A stretch of DNA of 64,000 nucleotides. It comes from Chitinophagales bacterium. Its GTDB lineage: Bacteria; Bacteroidota; Bacteroidia; Chitinophagales; LD1. The first letter of the stretch is position 1, and each line of letters opens with the position of its first letter. The translations under genes and the position numbers were made by a program. This document shows positions 1 to 8,960 of this stretch, one piece after another. The stretch is taken from contig JAEUUZ010000059.1 of NCBI GenBank assembly GCA_016786765.1, positions 62,001-126,000 of the forward strand, written 5' to 3'. The notes under the pieces are model-generated. The model had not been told where the DNA came from and ran no database searches. It saw only the letters and a list, made by a program, of their open reading frames with translations.

Positions 1-761
1 ATTTAGGGCTAGAAGGACAAATTGCCGATAAGAACGTTGGACTGGGCGGTTTTTTTATTCAAGATCAAACCGGACCAACCGGACAAACAGGATTTGGCAT
101 TTCAGCTGCTTATCAGTTTCGATTTAATCAGCACGAATTGATGAACGAAGATCAAGTGCATTACAACACGTCTACACGCCACATGCTCACCATTGGTTTG
201 GGCATTAGTGTGATGCAGTATCGTTTACGTGCCGATAAGCTAAATCCCGATGTACAGAACGATCCAAGTCTCTCCACATTACGTGGGGCTCAATATTTTC
301 CGGATGCTTCATTGGGTATCTATTATCAATATCGCGAGTTTTTTTATGCCGGTTTTTCTGTACCACAATTGTTTGGATTGAACATTAAATATGGTGCAAC
401 GAATGGCTACAGCGAGATTCGAAAAGTGCAGCATATCAATGTTTTGTTAGGAGGGAAAATTCTTTTTGGTGAATATGAACGCGTTGCCCTCGAACCGGTT
501 GCCGCCTTGCGTTGGGTGAAAAATGCACCGTTACAAGCTGATATTGGGATGCGTGTAAAATTCATTAAAACGTTTTGGGTGGGAGCTACTTATCGAACAA
601 AATCGAAAGTGCTCTTCGATGCAGGTTTTGAAATTCTAAAAGTTGGGCGAGTATGTTATTCTATGGATTTCGAAGTCTCTAAGCTGAGAAAAGATGCCGG
701 TCTTTCGCATGAGGTTACCATTGCTTTTGTGATTAAGTCGGCTAAAAAGTACCGCTATTAA
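1..761 (+). CDS. PorP/SprF family type IX secretion membrane protein (5' truncated by window edge)
   Basis: The reading frame is open from base 3 to the stop at 761, so the gene begins before the window. The visible part reads from GLEGQIADKNVGLGGFF through TGPTGQTGFGISAAYQF, then alternating amphipathic strands to the C-terminus. Family knowledge: the 'GLGG..D.TGP....G...Y.Y' pattern is typical of PorP/SprF outer-membrane proteins, which accompany T9SS substrates and gliding adhesins in Bacteroidota. Inference: an outer-membrane beta-barrel partner of a T9SS cargo probably encoded upstream. The TTG/ATG at 138-143 is internal, not a real start. Confidence 0.8.
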   Translation, partial: LGLEGQIADKNVGLGGFFIQDQTGPTGQTGFGISAAYQFRFNQHELMNEDQVHYNTSTRHMLTIGLGISVMQYRLRADKLNPDVQNDPSLSTLRGAQYFPDASLGIYYQYREFFYAGFSVPQLFGLNIKYGATNGYSEIRKVQHINVLLGGKILFGEYERVALEPVAALRWVKNAPLQADIGMRVKFIKTFWVGATYRTKSKVLFDAGFEILKVGRVCYSMDFEVSKLRKDAGLSHEVTIAFVIKSAKKYRY

Positions 762-796
762 ATGTCTTTTTTGCTAAAGACTATGTTGTTTCATGC

Positions 797-3103
797 ATGA
801 ATAGAATTTCGTTTATTTCTTTTTCAAAGTGCATCTTCACAGGAATTGCAGCGATGCTTATCGTGGCTATTGTACTGAACCTCATTTTCCCTTTGCCCGA
901 TAAAATTGATTATTCTACAACAGTATATGCCGCTGATGGAACATTGTTGAATGCTTATTTGAGCAAAGACGATAAATGGCGCATTGCATCTGAAAAAAAC
1001 GAAATCAGCAAAGTATTACAAGTAGCATTGATGGCCAAAGAGGATAAGTATTTCCGTTACCATTTTGGCGTAAATCCTGTGGCTATTACAAAATCTGCAT
1101 TTGGGAATGTGTTTCATTTGAAACGGCTATCCGGTGCATCTACCATTACCATGCAAGTAGCGCGAATGTTGGAACATCGGCCCCGAACGATTTGGAGCAA
1201 ACTAGTAGAAGTTTTTCGCGCTGAACAATTAGAGTGGAAATATTCGAAAGATGAAATCTTGCAACTGTATTTTAATCTTGTACCTTATGGTGGCAATATT
1301 GAAGGGATTAAATCGGCTTCGTTAATTTACTTTCAAAAACCCCCACAACAACTGAGTTTGGCAGAAGCTGTAACCTTGTGTATTATTCCAAACCGACCGA
1401 ATGCTCACATACGTTATGGTGTTCCATTCTTAATTAAAGAGCGTAATCGATGGTTGCGAAAGTTTAAAGAAGAAAATACTTTTTCACCAAAAGCACTGGA
1501 TGAAGCCATGCTGGAACCACTGCAATTACAGCGTCACGAACTGCCTAAGTTTTCTCCGCATTTAGCGTATCGTTTGAAAAAATCCGGCTGCACAACCATC
1601 AAAACAAATATTCAGTTTAATCAACAACTCAAAATTGAGCAACTCACTCAAAATTATGTAGGCACGCTAAAAACATTGAATATCAAAAATGCTGCAGTTC
1701 TGGTTATCGATAATCGAAGTATGAAGGTAGTTGCTTATGTGGGTTCTGCCGATTATTACGATAAAACAGATGGCGGGCAAGTAGACGGAATACGCGCCAT
1801 TCGCGAACCGGGAAGTACGCTTAAACCATTGTTGTATGGACTTAGTTTCGATAAGGGTTTAATTACACCCAAAACTGTTTTGAAAGATATTCCTATCAAT
1901 ATCAATGGATTTAGTCCTGAAAATTTCGATAAATTGTTTCATGGTTATGTTACTGCCGAGTTTGCATTATCGAATTCTTTGAATATTCCTGCTGTATTAT
2001 TATTGAATAAATATGGCAAAGATGATTTTGCGAATACATTGTCGGGATTGCATTTTAAGAAGATAAAGCAAAACAGCGCAAAACTCGGTTTGTCATTGAT
2101 TCTAGGCGGTTGTGGCGTTTCGCTCGAAGAACTTACATTGCTCTATGCTTCATTTGCCAATAATGGAATGTATCGAAATGCTCGCTATATAAATGATGTT
2201 GCTGATGACGCTGCGCAAAAGGTTATTTCTCCATCAGCTAATTTCATGGTTACTGAAATCCTCTCGAATTTAGCTCGCCCCGATTTGCCGGCCAATTGGG
2301 AACAAACGACACACTTGCCAAAAATAGCTTGGAAGACGGGAACATCGTATGCTCGAAAGGATGCATGGAGTATTGGCTACAATAAGCACTACACGGTGGG
2401 GGTGTGGGTAGGGAATTTTTCCGGTGAAGGTGCTCCTGCGTTAAGTGGAGCAAATATTGCAACACCATTGTTGTTCAATATTTTCAATACTATCGATTAT
2501 AATTCGCCCAATGCTTGGTATGCTATGCCTAAGGAGTGTGGCGTACGATCGGTATGCAGCGAGTCGGGTTTAATTCCTGGAGAGCGATGTGAAAACGAAA
2601 CGGAAGATTTTTTTATTCCTATGGTGTCGTCCAATAAAATATGTGAGCACATTCAAGAAGTTTATTTAACAGCGGATGAGAGATATTCTTATTGCACTAA
2701 GTGTAGACCCGATCAGGGCTACAAAATAAAATACATGCGTACTACAGATCCGGATATGGTTCGTTTTTTTGATGCCGAGCATATTCCATACGAAAAAATT
2801 CCGCCTCATAACCCCGAGTGTTTTCAAATGACAAAAGAAGGAGATATTCGAATAATATCTTTAGTGAATAACACGGAATATTATATCGATAAAACAAATC
2901 CACAACCCTTGCTTTTACAAAGTGAAGCAAATGCGGATGTGAAAAAAATATTTTGGTATGTCAACAACAATTTCTTTAAACAATGTTTACCGAAAGAAAA
3001 AGTTTATTTTGTTCCTGCTGAAGGCCCTCAAATTATTTCATGTGTGGATGATCGTGGACGAAAATCAGAGATAAGAATTGTGGTAAAACTGGTAAATCTT
3101 TAG
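797..3103 (+). CDS. pbpC: Penicillin-binding protein 1C (bifunctional glycosyltransferase/transpeptidase)
   Basis: A 768-residue class A PBP for peptidoglycan polymerisation and cross-linking in the periplasm. There is one N-terminal membrane anchor (about residues 12-33). The GT51 domain shows EDKYFRYHFG with catalytic Glu82 and GASTITMQVARML at 113-125. The transpeptidase shows SxxK as STLK (Ser340), SLN near 394 and KTGTS at 513. The last ~200 residues contain several cysteines and match the PBP1C-specific C-terminal domain (BiPBP_C). Length is normal for PbpC. It starts 35 bp after the PorP-like gene and ends 8 bp before the next gene, so the three may be co-transcribed. Confidence 0.93.
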   Translation: MNRISFISFSKCIFTGIAAMLIVAIVLNLIFPLPDKIDYSTTVYAADGTLLNAYLSKDDKWRIASEKNEISKVLQVALMAKEDKYFRYHFGVNPVAITKSAFGNVFHLKRLSGASTITMQVARMLEHRPRTIWSKLVEVFRAEQLEWKYSKDEILQLYFNLVPYGGNIEGIKSASLIYFQKPPQQLSLAEAVTLCIIPNRPNAHIRYGVPFLIKERNRWLRKFKEENTFSPKALDEAMLEPLQLQRHELPKFSPHLAYRLKKSGCTTIKTNIQFNQQLKIEQLTQNYVGTLKTLNIKNAAVLVIDNRSMKVVAYVGSADYYDKTDGGQVDGIRAIREPGSTLKPLLYGLSFDKGLITPKTVLKDIPININGFSPENFDKLFHGYVTAEFALSNSLNIPAVLLLNKYGKDDFANTLSGLHFKKIKQNSAKLGLSLILGGCGVSLEELTLLYASFANNGMYRNARYINDVADDAAQKVISPSANFMVTEILSNLARPDLPANWEQTTHLPKIAWKTGTSYARKDAWSIGYNKHYTVGVWVGNFSGEGAPALSGANIATPLLFNIFNTIDYNSPNAWYAMPKECGVRSVCSESGLIPGERCENETEDFFIPMVSSNKICEHIQEVYLTADERYSYCTKCRPDQGYKIKYMRTTDPDMVRFFDAEHIPYEKIPPHNPECFQMTKEGDIRIISLVNNTEYYIDKTNPQPLLLQSEANADVKKIFWYVNNNFFKQCLPKEKVYFVPAEGPQIISCVDDRGRKSEIRIVVKLVNL

Positions 3104-3111
3104 AGAAACAA

Positions 3112-4491
3112 ATGGAACGTTATTTTAAATATTTTTCAATTGTAACGTCTGCGTTGTTAATGGTGTTATCCATTGTATTCTATTTACAGCGCAATATCAT
3201 GTACGATTCTTCCTTCTATCTGTTTGATATGTTGGAAACCAAAAGTTTTTGTATTCAACACTTTCGATATCCAGCTGTACTTTCTCAATTACTCCCTTTC
3301 CTATTTATTAAAGTCGCATTACCTTTACAATGGATCGCAATAGCCTATTCCTTAAATTTAGCTTTGATTGCAGTTGTACTTTCCTTATTAAGCGGGTATT
3401 GGTTGAAGAATTGGAAAGCCGCTGCAGCCATTGTACTATCTCCATTGCTCTTTAATTCCGAAATGTTTTTTTGGATGGTGGCCGAATCTCAATATTTGCC
3501 TTTGTATTGGCTGTTTATCTATGCTTTTATCGATAATTGTATTGGAAAGTCTTTACATCCTGTTCGGCTGCTATTGTTGCTTTTGCTTTTGTTTTTAGGC
3601 TTTACCATTCACCCGTTATCTATTTTTTGTTTTTTTGCTTTAATGCTGTATTTGCTTATTACAAAGCGTTACACAGAGCCCGTTTTTCTTTACACTATTC
3701 TATTTTCTGTTTTTGTCTTCATTTTAAAAACAAAAATGGTGTCGTATTCTAATTACGATAAAGGCGCTATGGAACATGTTGCCAATTGGAAAACACTTTA
3801 TCCGCATTATTTCAATATCTCCACCAATAAATTTTTGCTTTCGTTGCTTTGGAATAAATTACTAATGATTAGTGTATTCTTCGTGCTTGCTTTAGCGGTT
3901 TTTGTTCACCATCGAAAATATATTGCCGGATTGTTGTTTGCCGCTCTAGTATTGGGATTCATGTTGTTCACTAACGTTTGCTTTTACGATATTAAAGAAG
4001 GACAAGGCTTGTATTTCGAGAACTTGTATCAGCCGTTGGTGTTCATGTTGTTGGTTCCATTTGTATTTATTTTTAAGCAGAAATTTAGCAATAATGCTTT
4101 GTTGTTCTTGTTTGTTTTTTCTGTTCTGTTTGGACTCGGAAGAACAATAAAGGCATCAGAACATTATACGCAACGATTGTATTGGGAACGAGCGTTTATA
4201 AAGAAATATGAAGACAAAAAGCTGGTGATACACTCTTCGTTTGTGCCGATGGATTTGCTTGGCCAACCATGGTGTACACCTTTCGAATTTGCACTTCTAT
4301 CTGCTTTGGAAAATAAAAGAACCACTTCTCATTTGGTAACATTTGATGTATATGAAGTGCCCATAGAGCGCGTTATTCAGCCGCATGGGATAGTCCATCA
4401 AAATGGTTGGATTCCTTTTAGTAAGTTAGATAAGCGTTATTTTAATTTTACCGATACTACACACTGTTATTCGCGTGTTTCTCCTTGGTAA
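3112..4491 (+). CDS. Polytopic inner-membrane protein of unknown function
   Basis: A 459-residue protein with many hydrophobic helices over the first ~340 residues (roughly ten membrane spans) and a soluble C-terminal ~110 residues. The layout, with a short loop after the first helix, resembles GT-C-type glycosyltransferases or other sugar-lipid membrane enzymes, but I see no diagnostic catalytic motif and do not assign a reaction. It lies only 8 bp after pbpC, which suggests co-expression with a cell-wall gene. It converges with the M23 peptidase gene 6 bp downstream. Confidence 0.75.
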   Translation: MERYFKYFSIVTSALLMVLSIVFYLQRNIMYDSSFYLFDMLETKSFCIQHFRYPAVLSQLLPFLFIKVALPLQWIAIAYSLNLALIAVVLSLLSGYWLKNWKAAAAIVLSPLLFNSEMFFWMVAESQYLPLYWLFIYAFIDNCIGKSLHPVRLLLLLLLLFLGFTIHPLSIFCFFALMLYLLITKRYTEPVFLYTILFSVFVFILKTKMVSYSNYDKGAMEHVANWKTLYPHYFNISTNKFLLSLLWNKLLMISVFFVLALAVFVHHRKYIAGLLFAALVLGFMLFTNVCFYDIKEGQGLYFENLYQPLVFMLLVPFVFIFKQKFSNNALLFLFVFSVLFGLGRTIKASEHYTQRLYWERAFIKKYEDKKLVIHSSFVPMDLLGQPWCTPFEFALLSALENKRTTSHLVTFDVYEVPIERVIQPHGIVHQNGWIPFSKLDKRYFNFTDTTHCYSRVSPW

Positions 4492-4497
4492 AATAGC

Positions 4498-5835
4498 TTA
4501 GAACATTCGTTCTACAAACGTATTAGCTGCGGTTGTAATTTTAGCCTGACGTTCTTCTTCAATTTTCTTTAATGGATCTGCATCGTACGCTAAACCATCA
4601 ATCGTTGTTCGAAGGGCCTTGGTTTTAGCTAAGAAATTTGTTTTCTCTTTTCCGCCCAATGCATCGCTAAATTTCAAACTCTGACGGAATGGGTCAACTT
4701 GTTTGCCATCTCTCCAAAAACGATAACATACGTGCGGACCTGTAGCTAAACCGGTACTACCTACATAACCAATGGTTTCGCCCTGACGAACTTTTCTACC
4801 CGGACGAATACCTTTTCCAATTCTCGACATGTGCAAATACTGCGTTTTGTATTGTCCATTGTGACGAATCTTCACATAGTTCCCATTATACACACCGAAT
4901 TTTGCTTCTTCAATAACACCATCTGCAGTGGCTAGAATTGGAGTTCCATAAGCTGCAGCATAATCAGTGCCTAAATGCGCTCGGAAAACTTTGGCTACCG
5001 GATGAAAGCGATTTAAGTTGAAGCGCGAACTGATACGTGCAAATTTTACAGGCGATTTCAAGAACTGCTTTTTCATGCTATTCCCATTCTCATCAAAATA
5101 TTCCCCTTCATGCACTTTGTCTTTTTCGTGGTAGAAGGCATAATAATCTTTACCGTTGCTATTAAAAATGGCGGCAGAAATTTCACCTACACCCACCGAT
5201 TTTCCTTCCGCAAAATCTTCATCAAAAATAATTTTGAATTTATCGCCTTCATGCACTTTGTAGAAATCGACCGTGCACGAGAAAATGTCAGCCAAGCGAA
5301 CAGCCAATGTTGGCGGTATATCCAATACATCAAATGTTTCATAGAGCGAAGAGCGAATCACTCCGGCTACTTCTCGATGTTTGCGCTCAATCTGATTTTG
5401 TCCGCGGTGGATATATAACGAATCTTCTAGGTTAAATACTACATAATCGATTTTATTTTCTTCGTAAATAATTTTCTTCGGCACAAATCCGGTATCCGTT
5501 TTCTCGCCTAATACCGTATACTGATTGCCTGCTCTAATTTTATTGTAATTGAAAATTGATTTGGATTCGTTCATTAAAAAATGAACAGTTTGGTATGCAA
5601 CGTTATTTTTCAAAAGTATATCGGCAAACACTTCATTCTTCTGAACCTTTTGGCTCACTACAACAAATTCACTTAAGTTCAATCCGTACTTAATTTCCGG
5701 AGTTTTTGCCGAAGTGATGTTTTTAGTAATGGTTTTCAATTCTGCAATTTCTCCATGGCGTTCCAAATAGATACCAATCAAGAACGCTAACATCACAACC
5801 GCTGAAAGCGATAATCCCAAAACTACTTTTTTCAT
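4498..5835 (-). CDS. M23 (LytM/lysostaphin-type) metallopeptidase, membrane-anchored
   Basis: 445 residues with one N-terminal membrane segment (about 4-23), a long periplasmic region and a C-terminal LytM domain. Zinc-site residues are His287 and Asp291 in HLGTD and His335 in YLHM. The usual HxH motif reads H368-V-C370 (GPHVCYRFW), so the expected last histidine is a cysteine. I recall similar GPHVC motifs in other Bacteroidota M23 proteins, so this may be a lineage variant rather than an inactivated enzyme. Likely role: cleavage of peptide cross-links in peptidoglycan, or activation of a hydrolase. Its neighbour pbpC also acts on the cell wall. Confidence 0.88.
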   Translation of the reverse strand: MKKVVLGLSLSAVVMLAFLIGIYLERHGEIAELKTITKNITSAKTPEIKYGLNLSEFVVVSQKVQKNEVFADILLKNNVAYQTVHFLMNESKSIFNYNKIRAGNQYTVLGEKTDTGFVPKKIIYEENKIDYVVFNLEDSLYIHRGQNQIERKHREVAGVIRSSLYETFDVLDIPPTLAVRLADIFSCTVDFYKVHEGDKFKIIFDEDFAEGKSVGVGEISAAIFNSNGKDYYAFYHEKDKVHEGEYFDENGNSMKKQFLKSPVKFARISSRFNLNRFHPVAKVFRAHLGTDYAAAYGTPILATADGVIEEAKFGVYNGNYVKIRHNGQYKTQYLHMSRIGKGIRPGRKVRQGETIGYVGSTGLATGPHVCYRFWRDGKQVDPFRQSLKFSDALGGKEKTNFLAKTKALRTTIDGLAYDADPLKKIEEERQAKITTAANTFVERMF

Positions 5836-5933
5836 GTTAAAACAATTGAACCTTAAAGATAACGCTACACGCGTTTTTTCAGTATGTCTGTTTCCACAGT
5901 ATTATGGAGAAGTCGACTATAGTAGACGTTTAC

Positions 5934-8198
5934 TTACTTTGGTAGGGTATACCGTAATCCAAGAAAACCGCGTACTCCTTGCATCGAGGCATAGTTGTAA
6001 TTTGTGTCGAAAGTATATCCATTGGGATTATTAATTGGATCATCAACTTGTTTGTCAAATGGGTCAAACGCTCGCATGATAGGGTTTTTAGGTCGGAAGT
6101 TGAACAAGTTTTTTATCCCTCCATACAGTTCAAAACCATAATTGAATTTTTTAGATACTTGGAGATTGACAATACAAAACCATGGCGAATAGGAAGGTCT
6201 GTAGTCGTTCGCTAAAATCGGTAAACGCATTGGTCCGTTCCATTGCCCGGTAACATCAATCGCAAATCCTTTGGGAAGAGTATAACTTACGGCAAATGTA
6301 CCCGACCACTTGGGAGCATGGGTTTGGACGATTTTCCGCATATTACCCATACTGTCTTTTCTGTTTTGATACACATCCATATAAGTAATACCGGCTATTA
6401 CTTTCAATGGGAATTGAAATGTGGCTTCGATGTTGAGCGATATACCTCTCGATACTGCATGTCCATGGATGTTTGAAAAAATAATTTTATTCGGGTCGCT
6501 ATCGTAATCGCCAATAATTTTGTTCGTGAAATAGGAGTAAAATCCGGTAAAATCCGCAGTAAGCAAAACCGCTTTAGCGGGGATTCTCAATACATAATTT
6601 AAGTTTCCGTTATACGATCTTTCCGGATTTAGTTTTTCTGCTATCACTACATTTCTCGAGCCCGTAAGCGCTGCATGATCTTCCGTAAAAAGATTGACGA
6701 CTCGGAATCCTGTGCCGAAGCTTAGTCGAAATGTATGTTTTTTTGAAGGCGAGAATTTATAGGCAATCCTTGGCGAGTGAATTGCTTTATGTGTTACATC
6801 ATAATCGAACCTATAGCCCAGTAAGAGCTTGTGCATTAAATGTAGGCTCCATTCTTCTTGGATAAAAATACCCGGAAGGGGTGTTGTTAATGGATTGTTG
6901 GATTGTCCACTGTTTGCGGTAGTGGCAAGAGTATTATCGTCATAATAAGTGAAGCGAAAAGCAGCACCCAATAATAATGCATGCTTTTTGAATATCGTTT
7001 TATCCCAAAACATTTGTACAAACCCTACATGCTGTTTAGCCATGAAAGGGGTTATACCATAATATGAATTTTGATTGTGCCAGTTATACGAAAATTGCAA
7101 AGTCACATTTTCTTTTACCGGTAGGGGGTACAAGCCAATAAGCTCAATTCTGTGTGTGTAAATACTCTCCCCGTAAATGGAGTCAGTGCCACGCCATTCT
7201 TTACTCCAATTCAATTGCCCACCCCATCGGTCTTCAAAAACATATCGTGCAGCAATACTTGCTTTCCGCTGATACCGTTGTGCAATGCTCCATTTGTTGA
7301 AAAACGTAAACCTGTTTTGCAGAGTTACATCCGTAAATCCATCTTTGTTTTTATCGATGGGGTTTTGATAATTAAAGTAGTTGATACTGGCTAAAGCACT
7401 CGTTTTTTTTCCGGCATTCCATTTAGCAGCAGCATCTATATTAAACTCGCCCCAAGTGGTTAGCATCATGTCGCTGCTGAACACCGGAGCCAATTTCGGA
7501 TCTTTGGTAATCACATTAATGATGCCTCCCATTGCATCTGAGCCATAGAGCGAAGAAGCCGGTCCTTTCACCACTTCCATTCGATCTATGATACTGTTCG
7601 GTATTCCGCTTAAACCGTAAACACTCGAAAGTGCACTCACTATGGGCATACCGTCAATGAGAATCATAGTATATGGACCTTCCATTCCGTTAATGTGAAT
7701 ATCACCTGTATTACACACACTGCAATTGAGTTGCGGTTTAACACCGTTAATCATTCCTACCGATTCGAACAAGTTGGGTGTTGGGTTCTTTTGAAATAAC
7801 TTCTGCGTGTACACTTCAACCGGAATGGAGCTTTCCAGTCGGCTCACTTCTTTCATCGTTCCGGTAATCACAACATCTTCTATAAAGGAGACTTCTTTGG
7901 TCAGCAAAAGGTTGATGTGCGCTTGGTTGGAAAGGTCCAACAAAACGGTTGTATCTATTCTTTTGTATCCATTCGCAATGATAGTTATAGCCTGTTCTCC
8001 TGATGAAAGGTTGTCTATACTGAAATTGCCAAGACTGTCGGTATAAGCTATTTTAGCTAACGATGGCATGCTTACCGATATGTTTTTCAAAGGCCCCGAA
8101 CGATCGCCAACGGTTCCTGTAATACTTCCGTTTTGAGCGTAAGAGCCACTGTAAGTTACAATTAGCAAGAATATCGTTAATGTTCGGAGTGTAGTCAT
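5934..8198 (-). CDS. TonB-dependent outer-membrane receptor, likely metal-related
   Basis: 754 residues with a signal peptide (about 1-21), an N-terminal carboxypeptidase-regulatory-like beta-sandwich (about 23-100), then a plug (VVITGTM..., VKGPASSLYGSDAMGGIINV) and a 22-strand-type barrel to the C-terminus. A CxxC pair (Cys159, Cys162) lies in the plug just before GDIHINGMEG. It is transcribed divergently from a DtxR/MntR-type regulator, with a palindrome between them that looks like that regulator's operator. Inference: uptake of a metal, metallophore or cobalamin-like ligand under metal-responsive repression. The exact substrate cannot be read from sequence. Confidence 0.9.
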   Translation of the reverse strand: MTTLRTLTIFLLIVTYSGSYAQNGSITGTVGDRSGPLKNISVSMPSLAKIAYTDSLGNFSIDNLSSGEQAITIIANGYKRIDTTVLLDLSNQAHINLLLTKEVSFIEDVVITGTMKEVSRLESSIPVEVYTQKLFQKNPTPNLFESVGMINGVKPQLNCSVCNTGDIHINGMEGPYTMILIDGMPIVSALSSVYGLSGIPNSIIDRMEVVKGPASSLYGSDAMGGIINVITKDPKLAPVFSSDMMLTTWGEFNIDAAAKWNAGKKTSALASINYFNYQNPIDKNKDGFTDVTLQNRFTFFNKWSIAQRYQRKASIAARYVFEDRWGGQLNWSKEWRGTDSIYGESIYTHRIELIGLYPLPVKENVTLQFSYNWHNQNSYYGITPFMAKQHVGFVQMFWDKTIFKKHALLLGAAFRFTYYDDNTLATTANSGQSNNPLTTPLPGIFIQEEWSLHLMHKLLLGYRFDYDVTHKAIHSPRIAYKFSPSKKHTFRLSFGTGFRVVNLFTEDHAALTGSRNVVIAEKLNPERSYNGNLNYVLRIPAKAVLLTADFTGFYSYFTNKIIGDYDSDPNKIIFSNIHGHAVSRGISLNIEATFQFPLKVIAGITYMDVYQNRKDSMGNMRKIVQTHAPKWSGTFAVSYTLPKGFAIDVTGQWNGPMRLPILANDYRPSYSPWFCIVNLQVSKKFNYGFELYGGIKNLFNFRPKNPIMRAFDPFDKQVDDPINNPNGYTFDTNYNYASMQGVRGFLGLRYTLPK

Positions 8199-8225
8199 TT
8201 TAATGTTTACGCCATAAAATTAATA

Positions 8226-8243
8226 AGTTAGATTAATCTAACT
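8226..8243. promoter_or_regulatory. Perfect 18-bp palindrome, probable DtxR/MntR-type operator
   Basis: AGTTAGATTAATCTAACT is a perfect inverted repeat. It sits in the 81-bp gap between the divergent TonB receptor (start 8198) and DtxR-family regulator (start 8280), 28 and 37 bp from the two start codons. The TTAG-A-TTAA-T-CTAA core resembles DtxR/IdeR boxes (TTAGG..A..CCTAA). Inference: the regulator represses the receptor and probably itself from here. Confidence 0.65.
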
Positions 8244-8279
8244 ATTATTTTTTGTATTATTTATACTTATGTTTATTCC

Positions 8280-8927
8280 ATGAATTCCTATACCGAAGAA
8301 AACTATCTGAAAGCCTTGTTCATCCTATCTACCGAGGCAGGCGAAACCACCGTGAATGCTTTAAGCAAATCGCTGGAAATTAAAATGCCTACCGTAAATA
8401 GCATGATGAAAAAGCTTTCGGAAAAGGGTTTAGTGAATTATGAAAGCTACAAGCCTGTAAAACTCACCGAAAAAGGGAAGAAAGAAGCCGCTCTCATCAT
8501 CCGCAAACACCGTTTAACCGAAATGTTTCTAGTTGAAAAAATGGGCTTCGGTTGGGAGCAAGTACACGATATTGCTGAACAGGTGGAACATATTAAATCG
8601 CCTGCATTTTTCGATAAAATGGACGAGTTACTAGCGTACCCCAAAGTAGATCCGCACGGTTCTCCTATACCCGATAAGCATGGGAAAATTGTTTGGAAGA
8701 AGTATACCCCATTAAGCGAATGTATAAAGGGTCAAGCCGTTGTGTTGGCGGCAGTTACGCATTCGAGCGATGATTTCCTCAAGTTCTTAAACGCTCGAGG
8801 GTTGCATTTGGGGATATCGCTTAAAATAAAATCGATAGAACCCTTTGACGGTAGTATGGTGGTGAGCTACGCCAAGAAAACCGAAACATTAAGTTTAGTG
8901 GTTTGCGAGAAACTTTTAGTGGCATAA
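8280..8927 (+). CDS. DtxR/MntR-family metal-dependent transcriptional regulator
   Basis: 215 residues: an N-terminal winged helix (about 1-65, with the recognition region MPTVNSMMKKLSEKGLV), a dimerisation/metal-binding domain (HRLTEMFLVEKMGF, VEHIKSPAFFDKMDELL, DPHGSPIP), and a C-terminal FeoA/SH3-like domain (about 145-215). This matches the three-domain DtxR/IdeR/MntR family, which binds DNA when loaded with Fe2+ or Mn2+. Which metal is sensed cannot be decided here. The start at 8280 follows a strongly AT-rich leader. A bidirectional terminator-like hairpin begins at its stop codon. Confidence 0.9.
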   Translation: MNSYTEENYLKALFILSTEAGETTVNALSKSLEIKMPTVNSMMKKLSEKGLVNYESYKPVKLTEKGKKEAALIIRKHRLTEMFLVEKMGFGWEQVHDIAEQVEHIKSPAFFDKMDELLAYPKVDPHGSPIPDKHGKIVWKKYTPLSECIKGQAVVLAAVTHSSDDFLKFLNARGLHLGISLKIKSIEPFDGSMVVSYAKKTETLSLVVCEKLLVA

Positions 8928-8954
8928 AAAAGGACAACCGAAGTTGCCCTTTTT
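8926..8954. terminator. Bidirectional intrinsic terminator-like hairpin
   Basis: AAAAAGGACAAC, a CGAA loop and GTTGCCCTTTTT form a stem of about 12 bp with one mismatch. A-runs and T-runs on both sides suit termination of both the + strand regulator gene and the - strand yidC gene, which converge here. Confidence 0.7.
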
Positions 8955-8960
8955 GAGTTC

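Noticed and set aside
5861-5880. Small hairpin AACGC-TACAC-GCGTT followed by T residues
   Set aside because: The T-run lies on the + strand, while both neighbouring genes are transcribed from the - strand, so it would not terminate either.
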